Notes: generated by a model from the letters alone, not told the origin. A stretch of DNA of 64,000 nucleotides from Clostridia bacterium (GCA_017942005.1 JAGAVJ010000049.1:62001-126000); one strand, 5' to 3'; shown: positions 48,949 through 58,380, numbered from the stretch's first letter. Program-made: numbers and translations.

Positions 48949-50448
48949 ATGAAACAGAACAACATCCGTATTACCAGTTTGCTGCTCGCATTGCTGACCG
49001 TCGGCGCCGCCTTCGTTTCCTGTGGTGACTCCTCCAATGATTCCAATCAAGCAGATACATCCCTCACATCGCAGTCAAAATCCACAGATACCGCTGTCAC
49101 AGACGCAATCAAGGACAACCTTCCGGAATTGGACTATGGCGGCGATACGATTAAACTTTACAACTTCGGGTTTGAACCCGCAGTGAGACGCGATGCTTCC
49201 GGCGGTGAAAACAGCGGTGACGTCGTTGACGATGCGGTCCATGCAAGAAACCTTGCAGTAGAAGAACGGCTTGGCGTCTCCCTCTCCTTTACGGCAGGCT
49301 CTGACAGCTGGGAGACTTACCCAAATGAAGTTTCCAAAATGATCAAAGCGGCGGACTGCCCCTATGATCTCATCTTTATGGAAAGCTCTCAGTGCTTCCG
49401 CTTGATGCTGGACGGCAACTTCCGCGAATTGTCCGCTCTGCCTTATATTGACCTGGAACAACCCTGGTGGTACAAAGCCTTTATGGACGGCAGCGCCATC
49501 TCCACCGATAAACGATATCTTCTGACCGGCGCATTTTCTATCACCACACTGGAATTTGCTTCCGCCACGATATTCAACAAAAAAATTTATAACAATTTAT
49601 TTGAAGACTACAATGAACTGTACACGCTGGTTGACGAACACAAGTGGACCTATGACAAGATGATCGAATATTGCGTAGACGCCTATCAGGACATCAACGG
49701 CAACGGCGTCGCCGATGATGCGGACCAGTACGGTCTGTTCAACCGCGGTCAGCAGACGGTCAACTATGTCTCCATGTCTACCGGACTGACCTATCTTAAG
49801 CGTGACAGCAACAACCTGCCCCAACTCGATATCTACAATGACAATTCTGTCCGCTGGGTGGAAAAGCTGTACCGCATTTTGAATGAGGACAACATCAGCT
49901 ATAAGGATGAAAACATCAACGGTGTGGAACATTTTGCATCCGGCTGTGCGCTGTTCTTCCTTGGTCAGCTAACCGAATATGTAGACCCCATTGTGCGCAA
50001 CATGGAAGACCCCTACGGTGTTCTCCCGATGCCTATTCTGGATGAAGGAATGGAATACCGTTCCGCTGCCGGTACGGTCAACGGGGAAAGCGCGGTCATT
50101 CCTGTCACAACGCCTGAGGAGCGTCTTGATCCCTGTGCCGCCGTTTTGGAAAGCCTGTCAATTGAAGCTTATCGCACCGTGCTTCCCGCATGGTATGAGG
50201 TCGCCCTGAAGTCCAAGTATTCCGATACCGCACGCGACTCTGAGATGATCGACGTCATTTACAACACCATTGATACCTCGTTTATTATGATCGCAGATAA
50301 GCTGCTCGGCTCCGGTTCCTTCTTCTGGAATATGCTTGGAGACGGCAAACGTACACCCGGCGAATTCGCTTCTTATTACGAAACCCAGTCCAAAAACCTT
50401 CAGAAAAAATGGGATAAAATGATTTCCGATTTCCAAGCACTGGAATAA
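48949..50448 (+). CDS. Orphan solute-binding lipoprotein 3
   Basis: A 499-residue lipoprotein. Lipobox AAFVSC (Cys 25), paralog signature ENSGDVVDDAVHARNLAVEE and the calcium-loop-like QDINGNGVADDADQYG. It has its own promoter and terminator and faces lipoprotein 4. The RBS AGAGGTG sets ATG 48949; the frame upstream crosses the -10 box. Substrate unknown; no permease nearby. Confidence 0.85.
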   Translation: MKQNNIRITSLLLALLTVGAAFVSCGDSSNDSNQADTSLTSQSKSTDTAVTDAIKDNLPELDYGGDTIKLYNFGFEPAVRRDASGGENSGDVVDDAVHARNLAVEERLGVSLSFTAGSDSWETYPNEVSKMIKAADCPYDLIFMESSQCFRLMLDGNFRELSALPYIDLEQPWWYKAFMDGSAISTDKRYLLTGAFSITTLEFASATIFNKKIYNNLFEDYNELYTLVDEHKWTYDKMIEYCVDAYQDINGNGVADDADQYGLFNRGQQTVNYVSMSTGLTYLKRDSNNLPQLDIYNDNSVRWVEKLYRILNEDNISYKDENINGVEHFASGCALFFLGQLTEYVDPIVRNMEDPYGVLPMPILDEGMEYRSAAGTVNGESAVIPVTTPEERLDPCAAVLESLSIEAYRTVLPAWYEVALKSKYSDTARDSEMIDVIYNTIDTSFIMIADKLLGSGSFFWNMLGDGKRTPGEFASYYETQSKNLQKKWDKMISDFQALE

Positions 50449-50473
50449 CACAAGCAATCAAAGACAAAAAACA

Positions 50474-50508
50474 GGGCTGTCGCATTTCCATGCGCCAGCC
50501 CCCTTTTA
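50474..50508 (+). terminator. Terminator of solute-binding lipoprotein 3
   Basis: GGGCTG-t-CGCA / TGCG-c-CAGCCC followed by CCTTTT. The loop words match module A of the dispersed repeat. Confidence 0.75.
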
Positions 50509-50539
50509 TATCTTATGGAAGATTAGATCGGAAGATATG

Positions 50540-52051
50540 TCATTCGGTTTCCAATGCTTCGTATCCCTCCAGAATCGTCTCCACAGCGCCGTTGATGACC
50601 TTTTTTTGAGATTCTGCAAAGGAAGCAAACCCTTTGTTCGTTGCCACATATTTCGCTACGATGTTATGATACGCAAACTTATTGTAATCATGGAAATAAA
50701 ACATCGGCTCGCCGCGAACGTTTTTCATCATCAGATCAATCATTTCGCCGCTTTCTTCGTCAAGAACATTCTTGGTTTTGATTGTGGTTTCGTAAAACAC
50801 CGGAAGCACCTGTTTATAGCCCTCGGCAGCAAACGCCGTCATAATAATCGCCGCGCGTTCGCCGGATTTTACACTTGTGGGAATTGCCCATGGATCGTAC
50901 AACGCGGTCGTATTATAGGTTTTCTGCGCTTCATTCAGCTTGAACCGCGGCAGCACACCGTAGTCAAAGTCCACGTCCTTGATGCGGTTCATATCGTTGA
51001 GATCGGCAAAATAGAACAGCGCGTTTCCAACGCCAAAATAATCGTTGACAATCATCTTCCGATCCAGACCGTACATATTGCCGTCGCAGTCGTTGAGTTC
51101 TTTCATCATATCCAAAATCGTCTGTGCTTTTTCGGCATTTTCATACAGTGCAATGGAATAGCTGCCGTCCGTATGCACTTCAAGCAACGGTACGTCCAAT
51201 TCTGACATCGCGTTATACCAGCAGTTGACCGGATCGCTGATCAAACCGTAATGATCGTCCATATCGCGCTTGTCGTTGCCGTTTACATCGTAATAGAAAT
51301 CCTTTGCAATCGCCATAACATAATCCGCTGTCCATCTGCCGTCACGCACAACCTGATACATATCTTCCAGCTGGTAATCCCGTACCATGTCTTTATTGAA
51401 CAGGGTGCATGTCATACGGCCGACGGCGTTTCTCGTATTCATAAAACCGGTAAGCGTATAAATATGTCCCTTATAGCTGCTGCTTTGGACGTCATCCTGA
51501 AAATACCACGGCTTATCGGTATTGATGCTGGAATACCCGCTGAGATCCTGGAAAAATCCCTGTGCGATAGAATTTGCAGTCGTACAGTTCCAGTTTTCCA
51601 CAATATCCGCGAAATAATCTCCCGCCATCAAATTGGAAGTGAACATCTTCATGCCCGTGTCCCAGCCATCCGCATAACAGAAATATTCAATATTCAGATC
51701 AAACCGTTCCTCAATCGTCCGCTTCTGCGAATAAGAAGCGTCGTTTAACACCTCGCCGTTTTCTTCTGTCGCCATATAGGTACTCGGATTCGGACTTTTC
51801 AGCCAAACCGTAAACGTCTCTCCGCCGTATGTTTCCTTTGGCAGATCATCCGAAATCTGTGCGTTGCTGTACCGAATGCGTTCCAGAAAACTCATTTGCG
51901 AGAAATCCACTTCTTCCTCTTGCTGTGTCACCGCTGCGGAATCCGACACGGATACCTGTGTCGTTTCTTTGTCCGGATCACCGCTTTTGCAGGAAACCAT
52001 TGCCAAACTTAAAATTGCCAAAAAAAGCGCTGTGTTTCTTCTTTTCATCAT
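50540..52051 (-). CDS. Orphan solute-binding lipoprotein 4
   Basis: A 503-residue lipoprotein. Lipobox AMVSC (Cys 21), signature ENGEVLNDASYSQKRTIEER and loop YDVNGNDKRDMDDHYG. AAAGGAGAT precedes ATG 52051. It is convergent with lipoprotein 3 and downstream of lipoprotein 5 on the same strand with 120 bp between and its own promoter. Probably binds a carbohydrate; the ligand is unknown. Confidence 0.85.
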   Translation of the reverse strand: MMKRRNTALFLAILSLAMVSCKSGDPDKETTQVSVSDSAAVTQQEEEVDFSQMSFLERIRYSNAQISDDLPKETYGGETFTVWLKSPNPSTYMATEENGEVLNDASYSQKRTIEERFDLNIEYFCYADGWDTGMKMFTSNLMAGDYFADIVENWNCTTANSIAQGFFQDLSGYSSINTDKPWYFQDDVQSSSYKGHIYTLTGFMNTRNAVGRMTCTLFNKDMVRDYQLEDMYQVVRDGRWTADYVMAIAKDFYYDVNGNDKRDMDDHYGLISDPVNCWYNAMSELDVPLLEVHTDGSYSIALYENAEKAQTILDMMKELNDCDGNMYGLDRKMIVNDYFGVGNALFYFADLNDMNRIKDVDFDYGVLPRFKLNEAQKTYNTTALYDPWAIPTSVKSGERAAIIMTAFAAEGYKQVLPVFYETTIKTKNVLDEESGEMIDLMMKNVRGEPMFYFHDYNKFAYHNIVAKYVATNKGFASFAESQKKVINGAVETILEGYEALETE

Positions 52052-52083
52052 GCGATCTCCTTTGCTTTTTTTTTCTCCTCCAT

Positions 52084-52112
52084 ATTATATCATGATTTTC
52101 AGAACTGCACAA
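52084..52112 (-). promoter_or_regulatory. Sigma-A promoter of solute-binding lipoprotein 4
   Basis: TTGTGC (52107-52112) and TATAAT (52084-52089), 17-bp spacer. Confidence 0.65.
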
Positions 52113-52171
52113 CGGTCTATCTTTCTGAAAACGGTAATATCTTCATACGAAATCTTTCTGTTTCTTATTTC

Positions 52172-53632
52172 TTACGACTCGATATTCTCCATGAATTGAG
52201 TGATATCCTTTTGCACTGCCTTTTCGATTTTCGCAAGGCCGGATGCAAATTCCCGATTGTTGACAATGCATTCTCCAAGAAACTTTGCGGATTGACCAAA
52301 CTCGTAAAGACTGTTCAAGTCAAACACTGTGCTGTCAAACAGCATATCCATAATCGGGATGTTCTTTTCACTGCGCGTGATTTTCTGCATGATCAGATTA
52401 TCGTACAGCGCAGGACGAACCGTCTCATAGGAGCGGCGGCTCATCATCTCCATCATAAAGCCTGTCATTTCCAAATCATCGCAGGTCAGCGGCACAGAAA
52501 TTCCGCAATCCACCCACGGATTGATATAGGCATAATACGATTCCTGCTCCTCGTCCAGCTTCGGCACGGGAATGATACCGTAATCGGACTTCATATCGCG
52601 GAAATATTCTAAGACATCGGTCATCGAATTGCCGTAGAACAGTGCGCGGTCCTCGACAAACATCGTATTGTTCTCCGCCATATCCGTATACTTTACAGCA
52701 GTTAAAATCGTTTGCAGCCGCTCAACCAAATCGGCGGTCTTCTGGGTACTCAAATTGACAGCGACACTGCCGCCTTCCGTTTGGGACAGGATACCGCCGG
52801 CGCCGACAAAATGCGCGTTTCCGGTAATAGAGGAGTTTACATGCGCATAGCTGTAAAAATCATGTTCTGCATCCATCTTGCCGTCGCCGTTCAAGTCCTG
52901 CTCCAGGCCCTTTGTCATCGCTTCAAACTGATCCAGCGTCCACTTGCCGTCCATGACCAGATCATACATATCCGGCAGATCGTATTCTTCCGCCAACCTC
53001 TGGTTAAATGCCATGACATACGGGGCAGAATATTTCTGCGGTGACAAATCGCTCATCATGATATAGATGTGTCCATTTAACAGCGTATTTTCATAGAGAT
53101 TGGTTGACCACCATGCACTGTTCAGATTGAGATACGGCAGTTCTGTCAGATCATACAGCACTTTCTGACCCATGAGTTTATTCAGTCCCTCTTTCATGCG
53201 CACATTGACCACATGATAATTGCTTTCATCGGCAAGCACGGAGTTCCGGACGGTGGTACACACCTTTTCGGCGTTTTCTTCATTTTCATAGACAATCGTC
53301 ACATGAAACTTTTCCGATAAATAGTTGTCCCTCTCAAGAAGGGCGTCATTGACCGTGTCGCCTACGAGTTCCGCATCCGGGAAATTCTGCCGAATCGCAT
53401 TATGCACACCGATGATGGTAAAATTCTTTCCGCCAAAATCCTTTTGTTCCACAGTATCCCAATAGGATATCTCTGTTTCTTCTCCTGCCGGTTCCGTCGT
53501 TTCCCTGTTTGCCTGTGTCCCCTGCGCAGAACCGCCTGTGCTGTCCTTTGGGTTTTCGCCGCAGGAAGCCATGGCGAGTACACATAGCAGTGCAGTCAGC
53601 AAAAGAACGTTTCGATTGTACCGTGATTTCAT
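52172..53632 (-). CDS. Orphan solute-binding lipoprotein 5
   Basis: A 486-residue lipoprotein. Lipobox LAMASC (Cys 24), signature LVGDTVNDALLERDNYLSEK and loop QDLNGDGKMDAEHD, the closest of the five to a canonical calcium loop. AGAGGAG precedes ATG 53632. It is the most diverged of the set. Its leader contains three GC-rich hairpins. Confidence 0.85.
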   Translation of the reverse strand: MKSRYNRNVLLLTALLCVLAMASCGENPKDSTGGSAQGTQANRETTEPAGEETEISYWDTVEQKDFGGKNFTIIGVHNAIRQNFPDAELVGDTVNDALLERDNYLSEKFHVTIVYENEENAEKVCTTVRNSVLADESNYHVVNVRMKEGLNKLMGQKVLYDLTELPYLNLNSAWWSTNLYENTLLNGHIYIMMSDLSPQKYSAPYVMAFNQRLAEEYDLPDMYDLVMDGKWTLDQFEAMTKGLEQDLNGDGKMDAEHDFYSYAHVNSSITGNAHFVGAGGILSQTEGGSVAVNLSTQKTADLVERLQTILTAVKYTDMAENNTMFVEDRALFYGNSMTDVLEYFRDMKSDYGIIPVPKLDEEQESYYAYINPWVDCGISVPLTCDDLEMTGFMMEMMSRRSYETVRPALYDNLIMQKITRSEKNIPIMDMLFDSTVFDLNSLYEFGQSAKFLGECIVNNREFASGLAKIEKAVQKDITQFMENIES

Positions 53633-53667
53633 CTGTACTCCTCTTTTCTATATCAATTTTTCAATAA

Positions 53668-53750
53668 GGGGCAACGCCCCGTCATTCAACAAGCGACCTG
53701 GGGCATTTGCCCCTTAGAATTTCCGTAGGGGATTTTTATCCCCTACGGAA
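53668..53750. repeat. Three consecutive GC-rich hairpins
   Basis: GGGGCAACGCCCC (53668-53680), GGGGCATTTGCCCC (53700-53713) and a perfect 13-bp stem TTCCGTAGGGGAT / ATCCCCTACGGAA (53721-53750) lie 36-118 bp upstream of solute-binding lipoprotein 5. The rest of the gap, 53751-53871, contains a stretch (CGGTAAAACTTCGTTTTATA) resembling 24845-24865. Confidence 0.6.
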
Positions 53751-53871
53751 AGACTGGGATGGAACCCGCCGACTATAAGAGGCGGGGACATCATGTCGCG
53801 GTTATAAGCAACGGTAAAACTTCGTTTTATAGTTGACGAATATCCATGCATTGAAAAAATACTTATTTTTG

Positions 53872-53950
53872 TCTCGTATTTACCATTTGAAAGTTTTTTG
53901 ATTTGGGTTTGGGGAAACTCTTTTTTGGGGGAAACGTTTTCCCCATGAAT
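53872..53950. repeat. Dispersed palindromic repeat, copy 13 (degenerate)
   Basis: GAAAGTTTTTTGATTTGGGT followed by an imperfect GGGGAAAC...GTTTTCCCC hairpin at the end of the glycosidase gene. Confidence 0.6.
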
Positions 53951-53951
53951 C

Positions 53952-55394
53952 CTAAAGTGTCCCCGCATGCTCTGCCATGCGCCGGAGCTGCTCGGTTTCC
54001 TGATCCCAATCCCAGAGCAGGGCTGCAAACAGCACCGCACACGGATCTATGGTGCATTCAAACATGCCGTCCTCAATCAAAGCCGTTACGGTTGTTTCAC
54101 GGATGCTGGATTCCGCCACGACACGGAAATAATCTTTGAGCGTCTCTGCCTGTTCCATCCAATACGGACGTGCATATTGCCATGTAAACTGTTTTTCCTT
54201 TGTGCGTTCACAAAGGAAAGACTGCGGCGCTTCTCCTAACACAATCGGACCGTGATAGTGGGAAAAACAGGACCAATTCAACACCGTAAAGCCCTTTAGT
54301 ACAGCGGCAAAACGCGTGTCCTGACCGTGCAGAGACAACAGCTTTTCCGTATATGCAATGGCGTCGCCGCTGCCTGCGCTGTTTGCAGGATCATATGCAT
54401 AGGGAAAGGTACCACAGTCTTCCCACATCACGGCAACCTCAGGATCAATACCGGAAAGCGTTTGGTACATGTCGCCAATGGACGTTGCATGAATGCCGAA
54501 TTCAATATTGAGCGACGGTTCCACGGTGTGCAGCGCATCGCAGATGGCATTTGCCCAGTCTGTCACGAGTTCGGAAATGGGTCTGCCTTCCATCTGCTTT
54601 TCCGAGGTTTCGGTAAACGCCTGAAAATAGACGCCGTCTCCGCCAAGCGGCGCGTATTCACGGGTATAGGTATCCAAAACGCGCGCTGTCCATTTTTCCA
54701 AATCGTGCGGATCGCCCGGATGCACCGTCTCTCCCCAAGAACAGGAAAAACCCCAGAAAATCTGAATTCCGCGCTTGTGCGCTTCCGCTAAAACTTCCTT
54801 TGCATTGAGCGGCACCACATCGTTCCAGACAACCAGATGATTCATGCCAAGCGCACTCATATTACGGAAATACCCACGATAATCGTAAATCGCATGTCCC
54901 CATGTCCAGATTCCGCGGCGATGAATTTTCGGGTAGGAACGGTACTCCCACGCGGGCATCTGTTCTGTAAAAGCGGCAAAACGGTGATTATAATGGTACC
55001 CGCGATACCGGCACATATCCCGCAGATACCGCATGTCAAAGGCATGCACCGCATACAAAAGACCGGCATCGTCCGCACCGCACAGAACAATGACCTGCCG
55101 CCCTTCTTTGTATGGAGATGGGGCAATACGGATGCTGTATCCCTCTCTGTGCGTCTCCGGAGTAAAAAATCCGCTTGCTGCAAGGGACTTGCACAAGGTA
55201 CCGTTTGCCTGTGTGCCGAGTATGATCAGGTTTTCATCGTGCTGTGCAACGTCAAATTCGTTCTCATCCGAGATTGCCAGCGGATATGGCAGGTACGCAT
55301 CTACAATCCCAAAAAGGTCGTAGGATGCGCAGCGCACCGTCTCTGTCATCTGATGCGGGGTGAGAATCCGCCATTTTCCGATTGTGTTTTCCAT
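53952..55394 (-). CDS. TIM-barrel glycoside hydrolase-like protein
   Basis: A 480-residue cytoplasmic protein. Residues 1-120 resemble the alpha/beta N-domain of GH20/GH67-type enzymes (LIILGTQANGTLCKSLAA, VIVLCGADDAGLLYAVHAF). The rest looks like a barrel: RRGIWTWGHAIYDYRGYFR, LGMNHLVVWND, IFWGFSCSWGE and VMWEDCGTFPYAY. Acidic residues in the last two are catalytic candidates. I cannot fix the GH family. ATG 55394 has GGAG nine bases upstream and is preferred to ATG 55409. It is divergent from an AraC regulator that probably controls it. Confidence 0.68.
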   Translation of the reverse strand: MENTIGKWRILTPHQMTETVRCASYDLFGIVDAYLPYPLAISDENEFDVAQHDENLIILGTQANGTLCKSLAASGFFTPETHREGYSIRIAPSPYKEGRQVIVLCGADDAGLLYAVHAFDMRYLRDMCRYRGYHYNHRFAAFTEQMPAWEYRSYPKIHRRGIWTWGHAIYDYRGYFRNMSALGMNHLVVWNDVVPLNAKEVLAEAHKRGIQIFWGFSCSWGETVHPGDPHDLEKWTARVLDTYTREYAPLGGDGVYFQAFTETSEKQMEGRPISELVTDWANAICDALHTVEPSLNIEFGIHATSIGDMYQTLSGIDPEVAVMWEDCGTFPYAYDPANSAGSGDAIAYTEKLLSLHGQDTRFAAVLKGFTVLNWSCFSHYHGPIVLGEAPQSFLCERTKEKQFTWQYARPYWMEQAETLKDYFRVVAESSIRETTVTALIEDGMFECTIDPCAVLFAALLWDWDQETEQLRRMAEHAGTL

Positions 55395-55564
55395 TTCTGC
55401 TTGCTCCATTCTCTTCTATGATTTAAAAAAAGTAACCAAAAGCATCTTGATTTTCTGTATTCATTATACTATAATATAAAATAGAACGCTATCATGATTT
55501 CACCGGATTTCTGATACAATTTTGACCTTGTACAGACGTGATCCCCAAAAAAGGAGTGATACCG

Positions 55565-56491
55565 ATGTTTCTTGACCACGATTATATTTCCCGATACCGC
55601 AACATCCCGGCCGCATCGCACAGAGAAGAGCTGACGGAAAATGTCATCCCTTACCTGCCATGCTGTTCCGATCTGCCGGATTTTTACATTTCCACACCGA
55701 TGCATTATCATCCGGAAGCAGAAATCCTATACATTGCCGCAGGGGAATGGAAGTATCTGTCCGCAAACACCGGGCAGTATCGGTCCGCTGCAGCGGGGGA
55801 CATCCTGTTTTTCTCCCCTTACGAGCCGCATGAAACGGCGCTTCGTGCCGGCAGCAAAACATATACGACGCAGTGTATCTGTTTTGACGTCAATCTGCTT
55901 GCGTGCGTCCCGGGAGACAGCGGTGCAGACCTTGCCCATGCACTGACAGATGGCTTCTGTCGTTTTCCCGCTCACATCACAAGCAAAGACACGTCCCATG
56001 CGCTGATACACCACGCCTTTGAAACGATGCTCTGTGCGCTGGATGCACCGGAGCACTGTGAAGAATTTCTGTTTTTCGGTGCGCTGTGCACCATGGTCGG
56101 AATTTTAAAGCGCGAAGGATTTCTTCGCCAAAAAGACAGCAGCGCGACGCGCAGCAAAAAGAATGATTTGGCAGAGCAACACTTTGCACGCCGTGTCATC
56201 GACTACACCGAGACGCACTATGCGGAAAATCTCTCTACATCGTCCGCCGCTGCCGCCATGAACTACAGCGAATCGTATTTCTGCCGGATGTTCCGCCGCG
56301 TATTTCAGATGTGCTACAGCGACTATGTCAATCGCATCCGCATTGCAAAGGCACGTCCGCTGCTTGAAACCATGTCCGTCACAGATGCCGCCACAGCATG
56401 CGGCTTTTCCCACATGAGCCTATTTGCAAAGACCTTCCGCCGCTGCACCGGAATGTCGCCGACAGAGTATCAAAATCTGACAAAGCGCTAA
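55565..56491 (+). CDS. AraC family transcriptional regulator
   Basis: A 308-residue regulator. An N-terminal cupin-like sensor domain (MHYHPEAEILYIAAGEWKYL, GDILFFSPYEPHETAL) is followed by the C-terminal double helix-turn-helix (LSTSSAAAAMNYSESYFCRM, VTDAATACGFSHMSLFAKTF, GMSPTEYQNLTK). Such proteins sense sugars and activate nearby glycan genes, here most likely the divergent glycosidase. AAGGAGTG sets ATG 55565. Confidence 0.93.
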   Translation: MFLDHDYISRYRNIPAASHREELTENVIPYLPCCSDLPDFYISTPMHYHPEAEILYIAAGEWKYLSANTGQYRSAAAGDILFFSPYEPHETALRAGSKTYTTQCICFDVNLLACVPGDSGADLAHALTDGFCRFPAHITSKDTSHALIHHAFETMLCALDAPEHCEEFLFFGALCTMVGILKREGFLRQKDSSATRSKKNDLAEQHFARRVIDYTETHYAENLSTSSAAAAMNYSESYFCRMFRRVFQMCYSDYVNRIRIAKARPLLETMSVTDAATACGFSHMSLFAKTFRRCTGMSPTEYQNLTKR

Positions 56492-56496
56492 GTGCG

Positions 56497-56690
56497 CTCT
56501 TGGGGCGTTTTTGAAAAAACGCCCCGCCGCTCGGGCATCCCCCAAAAACTTTTGAACAAATATATTTTTAAAATATATTGAAAATATGATAAAAGGCATA
56601 TGCGTTTTTACTCGTCTTATTTCGTTTAAAGTTTTTTGAAAAGGGTCTGGGGAAAACTTTTTTTCAAAAAAGTTTTCCCCAGCGTCTCTT
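56497..56690. repeat. Dispersed palindromic repeat, copy 14 (long form)
   Basis: GGGGCGTTTTT / AAAAACGCCCC (56502-56525), the word CGCCGCTCGGGCATCCCCC, an AT-rich middle, AAAGTTTTTTGAAAAGGG and the hairpin CTGGGGAAAAC / GTTTTCCCCAG (56647-56682). It lies between convergent genes. Confidence 0.8.
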
Positions 56691-56691
56691 T

Positions 56692-57456
56692 TTATCCTTG
56701 ATTTTCCGCAGGCGAAACAGCCAAATACCGTTTCAGCGCTGCATTCTGCGTAAATGTAAAATGGGTTTCCAGCCAAACGCTGCACCGTGTGATCAGCGGT
56801 CCGTTTACCAATGCCGCCACGATTGTTCCGATTCCGATACCCTCAAGCAGGTATCCGGAAACGACTGCCTCCAGAAATGCATGAACCGATAGATGTTCAA
56901 ACACGCCGCCGCCAAACAGGATCACAGACAGCAAAATGGACGCCGCACAGCTGATGCAGTCGTAGCGCAGCTTCACATATCCGAACTCTTTGTGATAAAT
57001 TCTTGCAAGCTCCCGCACAAACAGTTCATATACCTCCGGCGCGAGATATGTATGCACAAACAGCGCTACCGATACGGAAATACATCCGGTACCAAGTACA
57101 AACAGAAGAATTCTGACCCAAAGCGCAGTGGAAGGAACATGTCCCATCACGAACAGCGCCAAATCGAACGTATAGCCGTAAATCACCGCTGTCACAAATG
57201 AGAACAGATACTGCCACCGGAACCGGCGCACAAGAATACACATCAAGACAAGCAGAAAGCCCTGAAAAAGATACTCTACCGTACCAAAGGACAACATTCC
57301 GCCAAGCTTTGTAAAAATCAGATACACCGGCGCAACAATCATGGAATATCCGAAATTGGAACAGGACACACATGCGACGCCCAGCGCCATAAACAGAATG
57401 CCGAGGAAGTATGCGCCTTCCTCGGCAAACCGCGGTTTTTGATGATTCTCTGCCAT
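56692..57456 (-). CDS. YczE/YitT-like integral membrane protein
   Basis: A 254-residue membrane protein with about six helices (GILFMALGVACVSCSNFGYS, VEYLFQGFLLVLMCILV, ILLFVLGTGCISVSVALFVH). The layout matches the YczE/YyaS/YitT group, whose function is unknown. MAENHQKPRF is the likely start, and the preceding MVV comes from the hairpin element linker. It is 112 bp downstream of the glycerophosphodiesterase gene on the same strand. Confidence 0.8.
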   Translation of the reverse strand: MAENHQKPRFAEEGAYFLGILFMALGVACVSCSNFGYSMIVAPVYLIFTKLGGMLSFGTVEYLFQGFLLVLMCILVRRFRWQYLFSFVTAVIYGYTFDLALFVMGHVPSTALWVRILLFVLGTGCISVSVALFVHTYLAPEVYELFVRELARIYHKEFGYVKLRYDCISCAASILLSVILFGGGVFEHLSVHAFLEAVVSGYLLEGIGIGTIVAALVNGPLITRCSVWLETHFTFTQNAALKRYLAVSPAENQG

Positions 57457-57512
57457 AACAACCATAACTTCGCATGTTCAGCATAGCTAAACATGCGAAG
57501 TTTTACCTTTCT
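57457..57512 (-). promoter_or_regulatory. SD-hairpin-start element of the YczE-like gene
   Basis: AGAAAGGT (57505-57512), a perfect 13-bp stem AACTTCGCATGTT / AACATGCGAAGTT (57466-57502), the linker ATGGTTGTT and ATG 57456. The folded distance is 11 nt. The stem is a five-bp longer version of the DUF1846 one. Confidence 0.75.
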
Positions 57513-57520
57513 TTGTGGAA

Positions 57521-57567
57521 TTGTGACGAAGTCACAAAACACGGTCTGAAAAATTTATTTTTCAGAC
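57521..57567 (-). repeat. Extended leader hairpins, second full copy
   Basis: GTCTGAAAAA / TTTTTCAGAC (57544-57567) and TTGTGAC / GTCACAA (57521-57537) precede the start element, in the same order and with the same connecting words (GTGTTTTGTG, TCCACA) as at 23523-23570. Confidence 0.7.
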
Positions 57568-57568
57568 T

Positions 57569-58294
57569 TTATGCGCCTTCAAGAATGTTGGAGGTGATAA
57601 AGTCGACGCCCCAGCCAATTAGACGTTCTGCATCTTCTTTCTGATCCACCGTCCAGCAGTTGATTTTGATGCCGGCATTGTGCAGTGCCTGCACACGTTC
57701 CTCTGTCAAAGCGGTGAACAGAATATCAATGTCGAGTTTGTCAGATGCAAGCTTTTCAATCATCGCGTCGGAAGCATCACCTGTCAAAAACTGGCAGGTT
57801 TGTTCCGGCTTGATGCTGCGCACCTTTAAAAGGTTGTCGTAGCCAAACGCGATAAATGTTACATGATCGAGATAATCCAGCGCTTCGATGCGGGAAATCA
57901 TATTGGCAATTTCCTCCACCGTAAAGTCAGACTTCAATTCCAGCACGCAGACCTTTTCGTACTGCTTGCAGATGCTGATATATTCCTCAAGGGACGGCAG
58001 ATGAAGGTCTGCGCGATCCTTCTGTTCATTTCTGCTGCACAGCTGCAAACGGCGCAGCGACGCAAAGGTCGTCTCTTCAACATTGATGTTGTCGTGACCG
58101 ACGCGTGCGGTATTGCCGTCATGAATGATGATAAAATTGCCGTCGCCGGTTTTGTGGATATCCGTTTCTACACCGTAATAGGAACGGTTGCCTGCTGCAA
58201 CAAACGCCGCACAGGTGTTTTCCTTTTCCAGACCGCTTACACCGCGATGCGCGACCATCTTGGTGGTTTTCGCATCAACTTTAATGGTATTCAT
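57569..58294 (-). CDS. Glycerophosphodiester phosphodiesterase
   Basis: A 241-residue GDPD-family enzyme that splits glycerophosphodiesters to glycerol-3-phosphate and an alcohol. The catalytic start MVAHRGVSGLEKENTCAAF (residues 13-31), the metal ligands in GVETDIHKTGDGNFIIIHDG and the C-terminal INCWTVDQKEDAERLIGWGV are clear. There is no signal peptide, so it is cytoplasmic. It has its own promoter and could feed a glycerol-3-phosphate oxidase such as the operon at 26-30 kb; this link is inference. Confidence 0.94.
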   Translation of the reverse strand: MNTIKVDAKTTKMVAHRGVSGLEKENTCAAFVAAGNRSYYGVETDIHKTGDGNFIIIHDGNTARVGHDNINVEETTFASLRRLQLCSRNEQKDRADLHLPSLEEYISICKQYEKVCVLELKSDFTVEEIANMISRIEALDYLDHVTFIAFGYDNLLKVRSIKPEQTCQFLTGDASDAMIEKLASDKLDIDILFTALTEERVQALHNAGIKINCWTVDQKEDAERLIGWGVDFITSNILEGA

Positions 58295-58333
58295 AAGATT
58301 CGTCCTCTTTCCTTTGTGGATTTATGTTCTATT

Positions 58334-58362
58334 ATCATATCACAAATGGAAGTAAAATGCAA
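58334..58362 (-). promoter_or_regulatory. Sigma-A promoter of the glycerophosphodiesterase gene
   Basis: TTGCAT (58357-58362) and TATGAT (58334-58339), 17-bp spacer. Confidence 0.7.
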
Positions 58363-58380
58363 GCGTTTTTTCAAAATTTT

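Noticed and set aside
57618..57646. A third CGTCTAAT inside the glycerophosphodiesterase gene
   Set aside because: The position 16 bp upstream reads GATCA, not GGAAC, and it lies inside a coding region.
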